DNA of 41,146 nucleotides. It comes from a virus. A program made the position numbers and the translations under genes. The DNA is taken from positions 1-41,146 of the IMG/VR virus record IMGVR_UViG_3300044633_000362; one strand, given 5' to 3'. Positions 21,472-27,984 of the stretch are shown here, piece after piece (the stretch's first letter is position 1; every line of letters starts with the position of its first letter). Below the pieces are notes generated by a model. It made no database searches and was not told where the DNA came from. It saw only the letters and a list, made by a program, of their open reading frames with translations.

Positions 21472-23688
21472 ATGACGACTCTTACCACTGGCAAGGCCAG
21501 CGAGTTCATCACGTTCTCGCGCACATCGAACGCCACCCTCACGGACAGCGACGGCAAGATCAAGTGGGCTCCCCACAACCTCCTGCTGGCGTCTGAGCAG
21601 TTTGATGCTGCATCGTGGACTAAACTTAATAGTGGCAGCACAACCCCCACGGTTACTGCTAACGCAGCCGCAGCACCAAACAGCACCATAACTGCTGATC
21701 AGCTTGCACTAGGTGCTATTTCGTCAAGTAATCAGTTGTCCCTTGTTTACGCCTCACTGACCACTGAAGCAGTTCAGTACACAATCTCCGTTTGGCTGCG
21801 CACTGTTTCTGGCACGGCAACGGTATATCTCAATGGTCAGGGCTCTGCATATGGAACACCAGTCGCTTGCGCCCTGACGACATCATGGCAATCGTTCAGC
21901 GTTACTTTTACTGGCAACGCTGGCACATCATTTGTTTTGATTGGGCCTGACAGTCGGACTGGCTCTGGTCAGCCTACGTCACAGGCTGCCGCAACTGTCT
22001 ACGCATGGGGCGCATCGCTGACGCGCAGCGACCTCGGCGGCATGAAGGCGAACACCTCCGCGTATCCGATGTATAACCCGACAACGGCGAAGAACCTCGC
22101 TGGCTTCACCGAAGACTTCTCCGGCACGGGATGGGTGCGGACGGGTTTGCTTGCATATGGATCAGGCTCTGTAGCAAATGCAGTAGTTGCGCCGAATGGT
22201 CTTCAGACGGCTGACCTGTTGGTTGAAAGCACCTCCACCGGGTATCATTCCCTCTATCGGTCATTCACATCGGTTGCCAATACTCCCTACCTGTGGTCGG
22301 CGTATGTTAAGCCTGCGGGGCGCACGATTGTGCAGATAGCGGCTCAAGCTACTGGCAACGTGCACATCGTTGAGTTCAATCTGACTGGTTCTGGAACAGC
22401 CACAACTCGCTCAGGCTCTGGCACGGCAGCCATTACCGCACTGTCGGATGGCTGGTATCGCGTATCAACCATTGCAACGGCCACAGGTTCCGGCACTGCA
22501 TACTGGCAGGTAGACCTCTGCAGCGCCGCGAACACGAACTCCTACACCGGAGACGGCACCTCTGGCATCTACCTCTGGGGCGCACAACTCTCCGACAGCG
22601 CATCCCTCGACACCTACGTGCCGAACTACGGAGCCGCACCGACTGCCGCTGCGTATTACGGGCCAAGGCTGGATTTCGATCCGGTGACGCTGGCTGCAAA
22701 GGGGCTTCTCGTTGAGGAGTTGAGGACCAACGGCCTTGTGTATAGCAACGACTTTAATCAAACCGCTGCATGGGCAAAAGCTGCAAGCGGTTCCGGCGTC
22801 CTGCCTGTTGTGACCTCAGGCTTTACCGATCCAAATGGCGGCACTACGGCGTGGCGCATCCAGCTTGATGCTGGCTCTAATGGATCGGGCGACTATTCGT
22901 TTTTGCGCCAAGGCCATGGGTTGGCGGCTCCTTTCGCTCGTTCTATCTGGGCAAAGAGCAACACGGGCTCCGCACAAACTGTTACGTTTGTTGCGCCATC
23001 GGCCTTTCGGAAAGTGACAATCCCGACTACGTGGACAAGGATCGAACAGATTGAACCCGGTGCTGGCGCTGCACAGTTTGATATCTCGGTGGGAGGCACT
23101 GCCGCAACACCTGCCACGGCAGACATTCTTGTTTGGAATGCACAGGCAGAAACAGGCTCCTTCGCCACCAGCTACATCCCAGTAGGTTCCTCAACCGCTG
23201 GAGCCACCCGCAATGCTGATCTTGCCAGCGTCAGCACGCAAGCGTTCCCGTATAGTGCGACTGAGGGGACGTTGGTTGCGAATGGTAGCCCGTTACCCAG
23301 TGTAGCAAATACTAATAATGTGATTGCTGAACTAGGTGACGGAGGGGCCACTAACATCTTTGAAATTTACCGTGTTTCAGGAGGCACCAATGGGGCTCTT
23401 TACGTAGCGAGCGGCGGTGTTGTGTCTACTATAACTGTAAGCAATGCGTTCCCCGCTAATGCTGCATCAAAGATGGGTGGCGTTTATAAGGCTAACGATT
23501 TCCAAGCGGCTGCCAATGGAACACTTGGAACGCCCGTCACAAGCGGCGCTGTCCCAACGGCTGCGTCCAACCTTTACATTGGAAAATACGGTGGACTACT
23601 TACCAACCAGTGGAACGGCCACATCCGCCAGATCACGTACCTACCGCGCCGCATCAGCAACACCGAACTCCAGACGAGGACCAGCTAA
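21472..23688 (+). CDS. Receptor-binding / spike-type protein with carbohydrate-binding-like modules
   Basis: This 738-residue protein has ATG 21472, preferred over GTG 21463 because GGTGAG lies 8 bases ahead. It shows at least three beta-sandwich modules of carbohydrate-binding or LamG-like style. Two related modules begin NLLLASEQFDAASWTKL and NLAGFTEDFSGTGWVRTG, and a third begins GLVYSNDFNQTAAWAKA. Each has a YTISVWLR / YLWSAYVKP / ARSIWAKS strand. The C-terminal ~150 residues resemble a concanavalin-like fold ending HIRQITYLPRRISNTELQTRTS. It is likely a surface adhesin mounted on head or tail. Confidence 0.65.
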   Translation: MTTLTTGKASEFITFSRTSNATLTDSDGKIKWAPHNLLLASEQFDAASWTKLNSGSTTPTVTANAAAAPNSTITADQLALGAISSSNQLSLVYASLTTEAVQYTISVWLRTVSGTATVYLNGQGSAYGTPVACALTTSWQSFSVTFTGNAGTSFVLIGPDSRTGSGQPTSQAAATVYAWGASLTRSDLGGMKANTSAYPMYNPTTAKNLAGFTEDFSGTGWVRTGLLAYGSGSVANAVVAPNGLQTADLLVESTSTGYHSLYRSFTSVANTPYLWSAYVKPAGRTIVQIAAQATGNVHIVEFNLTGSGTATTRSGSGTAAITALSDGWYRVSTIATATGSGTAYWQVDLCSAANTNSYTGDGTSGIYLWGAQLSDSASLDTYVPNYGAAPTAAAYYGPRLDFDPVTLAAKGLLVEELRTNGLVYSNDFNQTAAWAKAASGSGVLPVVTSGFTDPNGGTTAWRIQLDAGSNGSGDYSFLRQGHGLAAPFARSIWAKSNTGSAQTVTFVAPSAFRKVTIPTTWTRIEQIEPGAGAAQFDISVGGTAATPATADILVWNAQAETGSFATSYIPVGSSTAGATRNADLASVSTQAFPYSATEGTLVANGSPLPSVANTNNVIAELGDGGATNIFEIYRVSGGTNGALYVASGGVVSTITVSNAFPANAASKMGGVYKANDFQAAANGTLGTPVTSGAVPTAASNLYIGKYGGLLTNQWNGHIRQITYLPRRISNTELQTRTS

Positions 23689-24185
23689 TGAGCATCGAAA
23701 TCTTCGCATGGTGTTCGACCCGCGAACTATTCGTGGCGGGCATGACCACGACAGCACTGCCTGACGGCTCAATGCTGGCAACGCTCTCAGAGGACGGCAA
23801 TCTGATCCCGCATCAGGGCGTCATCATTGACGAGATCGGCCCGATCACCAAGACGCCTGCCGTGCTGGACGAGGATGGCGATGTCATCACGCCTGCGGTT
23901 GTCATCGAGGGCCATCACGTTAACCTCGTTGCCATCGACCCCATCGTGGCCGTGCTCATGATGGGACCGCCCGACGAGGCGCCCAACCCGACAGTGCTTC
24001 CGCAGTACGACGAGGACGGCAAGCTGCTGGGCGTGTTCGAGAGGACCAACATCCTCAGCCTCATTCCCGACCTAGTGTGGACGCCGATCCCCGGCCCCGG
24101 TGTTCCGGGCGGCTACGAGGGGCCGAACGGGGTGTGCCTGTTCGATCCGGCAGTTGTTCATGACCGCGCGAGGGTGTGGCTGTAA
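23688..24185 (+). CDS. Virion-block protein of unknown function
   Basis: This 165-residue acidic protein has an ATG (23688) overlapping the previous stop by one base. It is beta-rich, with regularly spaced Asp/Glu turns (LSEDGNLIPHQG, LDEDGDVITPA, YDEDGKLLG) and a Pro/Gly-rich C-terminal part (WTPIPGPGVPGGYEGPNG). Position after the adhesin and translational overlap suggest a partner such as a fibre-assembly or attachment protein. No known family was recognised. Confidence 0.6.
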   Translation: MSIEIFAWCSTRELFVAGMTTTALPDGSMLATLSEDGNLIPHQGVIIDEIGPITKTPAVLDEDGDVITPAVVIEGHHVNLVAIDPIVAVLMMGPPDEAPNPTVLPQYDEDGKLLGVFERTNILSLIPDLVWTPIPGPGVPGGYEGPNGVCLFDPAVVHDRARVWL

Positions 24186-24186
24186 G

Positions 24187-24483
24187 ATGACGAAAGTAAC
24201 ACTACGCGATGTCGAATGGGACATCGACGCCAACATGGATGGTCTTCTGGTTCGAAAGGATCAGGAGATCACCTCCGACTTCCTAGACACTCTTGCCGAT
24301 GATCGTCTCGCCTCCAAGGCTCCGTCCAACGATTTCCATAAGATCGCTTCGATCCCCGTGGTTGTCGTTGAGAAGTGGCTTCGCGAGGGTTTCGATGTGT
24401 TCCGCGAGGACGCAAGGGCCATCATCAAGAAACTTCAGAACGAAGACCTCACGGCGTTCATCGCCACGACCAAGAAGGTGTAA
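24187..24483 (+). CDS. Small virion-block protein
   Basis: This 98-residue protein starts at ATG 24187, one base after the previous stop. It is soluble and alpha-helical, with WLREGFDVFREDARAIIKKLQNEDLTAFI and a Lys-rich end. The gene lies between the adhesin pair and the head-tail adaptor. It could be a head-completion or assembly factor, but no motif identifies it. Confidence 0.6.
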   Translation: MTKVTLRDVEWDIDANMDGLLVRKDQEITSDFLDTLADDRLASKAPSNDFHKIASIPVVVVEKWLREGFDVFREDARAIIKKLQNEDLTAFIATTKKV

Positions 24484-24486
24484 GGT

Positions 24487-25089
24487 ATGAACTACGGCCA
24501 GATCAGAACTCAGTTCAAGGCTATTCTTAATCGTTCGGACTGTAGCGATGCGCTGGCCGATACCTTCATGAGCCAAGGTCTCCTCCGCTCCCAGCGCTTC
24601 CTCCGTATCCCTGCGAACGAAGAGCAGGCCACGGAGGTGGTCGCTGGTGGCTTCACCGCATTCACGCTGCCCACTGACCTCATGGAGATCATCAGTGTCG
24701 TTGTGGATGATCGTGTCGTCCAGTACCTGCCCGTGCGGGCGTGGACGGACGTTCCTATCGCTACCAGCGGTGTCCCTGAGTACTTCACGCGGATTGGTAC
24801 GGCCCTCAAGTTCAAGCCGATCCCTTCGACGGGCGCGAGCATCGTTGTGGACTACTACGGCTCCTTTGAGCCTTTCACGAGTGACGCAACGACCACCAAG
24901 CTCTCGACGGTGGCTTCCGATGTCGTGGTGTACGGGGGTCTCTCCTACGCCAGCGACTACTTCCTCGATGAGCGCAAGGGCATGTTCGAGGAACGTTACC
25001 TTGGCATCATCGCTGACCTTCAGTCGCAGGGTTATGACAACGACGGCCCCGCGCAGATTGGGGCTGCTTACGCTCTAGAGGGGTACTGA
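24487..25089 (+). CDS. Head-tail adaptor protein (SU10-adaptor-like)
   Basis: This 200-residue protein starts at ATG 24487. The opening MNYGQIRTQFKAILNRSDCSDALADTF, with an Arg-rich RSQRFLRIP helix, and the later TLPTDLMEIISVVVDDR and KLSTVASDVVVYGGLSYASDYF segments, recall the phage adaptor family (SU10 adaptor, functional analogue of P22 gp4 and T7 gp11), which sits under the portal and mounts the tail. It lies downstream of the capsid region, separate from the portal gene. Confidence 0.65.
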   Translation: MNYGQIRTQFKAILNRSDCSDALADTFMSQGLLRSQRFLRIPANEEQATEVVAGGFTAFTLPTDLMEIISVVVDDRVVQYLPVRAWTDVPIATSGVPEYFTRIGTALKFKPIPSTGASIVVDYYGSFEPFTSDATTTKLSTVASDVVVYGGLSYASDYFLDERKGMFEERYLGIIADLQSQGYDNDGPAQIGAAYALEGY

Positions 25090-25304
25090 TGATGCCGGAG
25101 TACGAGCGTGAACTTGGAGAGATGTCCGCCAAGATCACCATCCTTGAAATAACAGTGTCAGAGATGCGTCAGGACCTCAGGACCGTCAGGGACACCCTCA
25201 CAGAGGCCAAAGGTTCGTGGCGTACCCTCGTGGCCGTTGCGGGGCTTTCGGCTTCCTTGGGGGCCTTTGTGGTCAAGCTATTCCCGTTTATCCCCCGCCT
25301 ATAA
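25089..25304 (+). CDS. Membrane-anchored coiled-coil protein, possible lysis accessory
   Basis: This 71-residue protein has its ATG (25089) overlapping the adaptor stop. Residues 5-45 form a heptad-rich coiled coil (ELGEMSAKITILEITVSEMRQDLRTV). Residues ~48-68 are a single hydrophobic segment (LVAVAGLSASLGAFVVKLFPF). Coiled coil plus C-terminal membrane helix matches XhlA-type holin-associated proteins. It lies 9 bases upstream of the endolysin gene, so a lysis role is likely; an alternative is a pinholin-like protein. Confidence 0.55.
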   Translation: MMPEYERELGEMSAKITILEITVSEMRQDLRTVRDTLTEAKGSWRTLVAVAGLSASLGAFVVKLFPFIPRL

Positions 25305-25313
25305 GGAAACCCC

Positions 25314-25709
25314 GTGTCACTGGTACTTAACAAGGCATCCGAAGCAAAGCTTAAGGGTGTTCATCCCGACCTCATTAGGGTCATCCGCCGTACCTTGAAG
25401 GATTGGAAGCACAAGGACCTTGGGTTCATCATTACGTGTGGTGTTCGCACCCTTGAGGAACAGAAGGTACTGTTAAAGCAAGGGGCGTCCAAGACGCTCC
25501 GCTCGAAGCACCTGAAGCAGAAGGATGGCTTCAGCCACGCCTTCGATATCGCTGTGACGGCCAATGGAGCCGTGACGTGGGCTTGGCCCTTGTACGACAA
25601 GGTGTCCAAGAACTTTCTCAGTGCCGCCAAGGCCGAAGCCGTAAAACTCACTTGGGGGGGCCAGTGGACGAGTTTCCGCGATGGGCCTCACTATCAACTC
25701 GAACCATAA
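25314..25709 (+). CDS. Endolysin, L-alanyl-D-glutamate peptidase (M15-type)
   Basis: This 131-residue protein starts at GTG 25314 (AAGGAAA upstream). Its pattern matches phage M15/VanY-type endolysins: G43-V-R-T-L-E-E-Q-K, SKH (H66), SHAFD (D78) and GPHY (H126) would be the zinc ligands and base region. Such enzymes cut the L-Ala-D-Glu bond of peptidoglycan stem peptides and cause lysis. No signal peptide is evident, so export should depend on a holin. A short insertion lies between H66 and D78. T7-type amidase lysozyme is absent from this genome. Confidence 0.8.
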   Translation: MSLVLNKASEAKLKGVHPDLIRVIRRTLKDWKHKDLGFIITCGVRTLEEQKVLLKQGASKTLRSKHLKQKDGFSHAFDIAVTANGAVTWAWPLYDKVSKNFLSAAKAEAVKLTWGGQWTSFRDGPHYQLEP

Positions 25710-25723
25710 TTGGAGATGCACTC

Positions 25724-25900
25724 ATGATGAGTGGAGAACAGATTTGGGGTATCGTGAGAACGATCCTCGCAGCCGCCGCAGGCTGGGGCGCAGCTAAGGG
25801 CTACATCGATAACGAGACGGCCATGACCATCGTGGGTGCCATTGGTACGATCTTCGTTGCCGTGTGGTCGTGGCGGTCCAAGAAGGCCGTGCCTGCATGA
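25724..25900 (+). CDS. Putative holin
   Basis: This 58-residue protein starts at one of two adjacent ATGs (25724 or 25727). Two hydrophobic segments (IWGIVRTILAAAAGWGAA and MTIVGAIGTIFVAVWSW) are separated by a short polar turn (KGYIDNET), and the end is Lys/Arg-rich (RSKKAVPA). A small protein with two membrane helices and a basic tail beside an endolysin is a typical holin. The style resembles small putative holins of cyanophage and alphaproteobacterial phages (recollection). The paired starts could give two forms, as in lambda S, but this is not shown. Confidence 0.7.
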   Translation: MMSGEQIWGIVRTILAAAAGWGAAKGYIDNETAMTIVGAIGTIFVAVWSWRSKKAVPA

Positions 25901-26151
25901 CGTGGCTAGAGGTCGCCCTCGTTGTCGGTGTCCTACTTGGCGCTGGCTGCGGGGCGGCTCTGGTTGTCCGTAGCCCAACGTTCTGGCTGGACCTTGGGAA
26001 AGCCGCCGTCATCGCCGCACTCCCTGAGATCGCACGGGTCCTCACGACACGCATGTCACCCAACGAGGAACGCGAGATGCGAGAGGCATACCGCGCGGGC
26101 CGGGGTGACGAGTGGGAGCGCAAGCGGCGAGGGGCACCACCAAAAGGTTAA
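25897..26151 (+). CDS. Spanin-like or lysis accessory membrane protein
   Basis: This 84-residue protein has its ATG overlapping the holin stop (ATGA). Residues 1-25 form an N-terminal membrane anchor with a cysteine (VALVVGVLLGAGCGAALVV); the surrounding residues do not match a lipobox well. A second moderately hydrophobic segment (LGKAAVIAALPEIARVL) precedes a highly charged C-terminus (NEEREMREAYRAGRGDEWERKRRG). This resembles an inner-membrane spanin by size and place, but no outer-membrane partner was found. It is the last gene of the late operon, just before a strong terminator. Confidence 0.5.
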   Translation: MTWLEVALVVGVLLGAGCGAALVVRSPTFWLDLGKAAVIAALPEIARVLTTRMSPNEEREMREAYRAGRGDEWERKRRGAPPKG

Positions 26152-26156
26152 CACAT

Positions 26157-26197
26157 CGATCACGTATCAGTAGTTTGCTCTACGTGATCGGTGTTTT
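26157..26197 (+). terminator. Strong rho-independent terminator of the late block
   Basis: CGATCACGTA (26157-26166) and TACGTGATCG (26181-26190) form a perfect 10-bp stem with a 14-base loop, followed by GTGTTTTTC. It lies 6 bases after the last lysis gene and closes the late operon. The GTGTTTTTC tail matches the terminator at 40926. Confidence 0.85.
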
Positions 26198-26201
26198 TCT
26201 G

Positions 26202-26230
26202 TTGCCATACATAGAAACTCTCACTATGTT
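26202..26230 (+). promoter_or_regulatory. Host-type promoter of the lysogeny module
   Basis: TTGCCA (26202-26207), 17-bp spacer and TATGTT (26225-26230) lie directly after the late terminator and 48 bases before the regulator start. The -10 is identical to that at 1803. It separates regulator and integrase expression from the late genes. Confidence 0.55.
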
Positions 26231-26277
26231 GATTGCTGGAGATGGAGTATGGACCAACAGCAACAATGGTGAGTCAA

Positions 26278-26637
26278 ATGGAAGACGCAGACAGACAGGC
26301 CCTACAACGCCTGTACTATGCACTGGGAGAGATCAAAGGCATCGCAGCCCACATGCCCGTGGGACAAGTCATGGCGTTGCTTCTGGTATCCCTTCACGAG
26401 AACAAGCCGATGAAGGAGCTTGCGTCTCTCGCGGACACCAACATCTCGACCATCAGTCGCCAATTGATTGACTTAGGTGCGCGTAATCGTCGCATGGAGC
26501 CGGGGTACGGCCTGATCGACCAGCGCCAGAACCCGATGAACCTCCGAGAGAACCAATACACCTTGACGCTCAAAGGGACCCATCTGATCAAAGGCATCCT
26601 CAAGCAACTCACGCGCAAGACCGGGAGCGTGGCATGA
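26278..26637 (+). CDS. Winged-helix regulator, MarR-like, paired with integrase
   Basis: This 119-residue protein starts at ATG 26278, chosen because GGTGAG lies 5 bases ahead; other in-frame starts (26233 TTG, 26242 and 26266 ATG) have poorer sites. Residues ~44-67 form a clear helix-turn-helix (KPMKELASLADTNISTISRQ) and ~85-105 look like the wing (NQYTLTLKGTHLIKG), as in MarR-type proteins. It overlaps the integrase gene by four bases, so the two are co-expressed. It could repress early promoters, control integration, or act as excisionase-like factor. No CI-type repressor was found elsewhere, making it the best candidate lysogeny regulator. Confidence 0.65.
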   Translation: MEDADRQALQRLYYALGEIKGIAAHMPVGQVMALLLVSLHENKPMKELASLADTNISTISRQLIDLGARNRRMEPGYGLIDQRQNPMNLRENQYTLTLKGTHLIKGILKQLTRKTGSVA

Positions 26638-27818
26638 GCATCTATCCCCTGAAGCGCAAAGGCAAGCACACGGGCAAATGGCGTGTCGAAATCCAAGTGA
26701 GCGGCAGGCGGGCGAGGGGTGTCTTTGCGTCCCTTGAGGAAGCCCGCGCTGCTGAAGCCAACTGGACCAAGGGCCTGCCTGAGGTCGCTATTGTCAGGGA
26801 GAGCCGCAAGGGTCCCCCTAAGACCCTCAAGGACATCTACAGCGAGACCGCAGGTGCCCTGTGGTACGGCAAGGTCTACCGCCAGATCGCAGAGCAGCGC
26901 CTGTGGCGGGTCATGGAGATCATTGGGGTCAACACCCCGGCTGAAGCTGTGACCACTACGGACCTCGATAAGGTCGTGGAGACCCTACGGGGCGAACGCC
27001 TGAGTGGTTCGACCATCAACAAGTATCTATCCGCCTTCCACAAGCTCATGGAGTGGGCGCGGACCCGCAAGTTCATCACGACCCTTCCGCACTTCCCCAG
27101 TGAGGACGAGGACAATGGTCGCATCCGGTGGCTGACGCCCCATGAGGAGCGTGTGCTTCTGAATTTGGTCCCTGAGGACATCAAGCGGATGATCCGGGTG
27201 GCGATCCGCACCGGAATGCGGCGTGGGGAGTTCTACACGCTCCAGAAGCAAGATGTTGTCTATCGCTGGGTCCGGTTGTGGGAGACCAAGACCGACGAGC
27301 CGCGTTCGGTCCCCATCGGTGACCAGACTGAGGCCGACCTTGTGTGGCTCCTTGACCACGGAATGCCGTCTCGGGACAAGCTGAGGTACTGGTGGGACAT
27401 TGCCCGCGACAAGATGAAGCTCAGTAAAGACCCGTGGTTTACTTTCCACGTTACTCGCCACACCTGTGCAACTCGCTTGGTCGAGGCCAATGTACATCTG
27501 AGGACTATCCAGAAGTGGCTTGGGCACAAGAATATCGAGACAACATTGAGGTACGCCCAGCTTTCGGAAGGTGTTCTTGCGGCGGCTTTAACCGCACTGG
27601 AAAATTATCCGGGTGGGGTTATGGACATCTCCCCACGCGGGGGGTACATGGAAAAAACCGCTGATACGGGGCTGTCTTTGGACAACCCTAAGTCGGTAGA
27701 AAGCAACCCTAGATACGGCCAGATCGATGGAAACGTGCGCGGGCGTGGTGAAATTGGCAGACACGCAGGATTTAGGTTCCTGTGGGGCGACGAGCAATCT
27801 CAAGAAGATACCGAGTGA
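26634..27818 (+). CDS. int: Tyrosine recombinase (integrase)
   Basis: This 394-residue protein starts at ATG 26634, overlapping the previous stop. It has an N-terminal arm-binding-like region (KRKGKHTGKWRVEIQVSGRRARGVF), a core-binding domain (~65-150) and a catalytic domain with R196 (TGMRRGEF), H272/R275 (HVTRHTCATRL), H298 (GHKN) and the nucleophile Y307 (TLRYAQ). It inserts and excises the genome at attP. About 85 residues follow the nucleophile, and the last ~27 are encoded within and beside the tRNA-Leu-like sequence at 27739-27790, so integration would alter the extreme C-terminus. Confidence 0.92.
   Translation: MSIYPLKRKGKHTGKWRVEIQVSGRRARGVFASLEEARAAEANWTKGLPEVAIVRESRKGPPKTLKDIYSETAGALWYGKVYRQIAEQRLWRVMEIIGVNTPAEAVTTTDLDKVVETLRGERLSGSTINKYLSAFHKLMEWARTRKFITTLPHFPSEDEDNGRIRWLTPHEERVLLNLVPEDIKRMIRVAIRTGMRRGEFYTLQKQDVVYRWVRLWETKTDEPRSVPIGDQTEADLVWLLDHGMPSRDKLRYWWDIARDKMKLSKDPWFTFHVTRHTCATRLVEANVHLRTIQKWLGHKNIETTLRYAQLSEGVLAAALTALENYPGGVMDISPRGGYMEKTADTGLSLDNPKSVESNPRYGQIDGNVRGRGEIGRHAGFRFLWGDEQSQEDTE
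27739..27790 (+). other. attP: attP core: 5' half of a tRNA-Leu(TAG) gene
   Basis: Starting at 27739 the sequence reads as the 5' part of tRNA-Leu: acceptor strand GCGGGCG (27739-27745), D-arm with AAATTGGCAGA, and a 5-bp anticodon stem CAGGA/TCCTG around the loop TTTAGGT with anticodon TAG at 27773-27775. After about 27785 it no longer follows a tRNA and no acceptor 3' half exists, so this is not a functional tRNA gene. P-SSP7, a T7-like cyanophage, is known to carry a 42-bp host tRNA-Leu match directly downstream of int. The exact core length needs a host sequence. Confidence 0.8.
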
Positions 27819-27823
27819 ACTAA

Positions 27824-27838
27824 GCCCTCTTTGGGGGC
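27824..27838 (+). other. Compact hairpin between attP and RNA polymerase gene
   Basis: GCCCTC (27824-27829) and GGGGGC (27833-27838) can form a 6-bp stem (one G-U) with a TTT loop, 6 bases after the integrase stop. There is no T tract, so intrinsic termination would be poor. In a prophage it would lie between the interrupted host tRNA gene and the phage RNA polymerase gene. Confidence 0.35.
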
Positions 27839-27937
27839 ATTCGGATACGTATAAACACTGTACAAATGCATATGGTCTGGGGGTGTCGAGTGTCCAAACA
27901 GTAAGAGCTTGAAGTTACAGTCCGATTTCGAAAAGTA

Positions 27938-27961
27938 GCCCTTTACTACAACTTAAGCAGA
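27938..27961 (+). promoter_or_regulatory. Candidate phage RNA polymerase promoter upstream of its own gene
   Basis: GCCCTTTACTACAACTTAAG matches the element at 3678 (17 of 20 positions). It lies 24 bases before the RNA polymerase ATG, so it would make expression autocatalytic and drive the replication operon up to the terminator at 40926. In T7 the polymerase gene is read by host polymerase (known); no convincing host-type promoter was seen in the 27819-27984 leader. Confidence 0.55.
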
Positions 27962-27984
27962 GACGACGGACGGAGAGAGACGAA

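Noticed and set aside
27739-27800. Complete tRNA gene
   Set aside because: Only the 5' half through the anticodon stem is present; no T-arm or acceptor 3' strand follows.
27727-27912. Short frame translating CAGVVKLADTQDLGS
   Set aside because: This is the familiar spurious translation of a tRNA-Leu sequence, not a protein.
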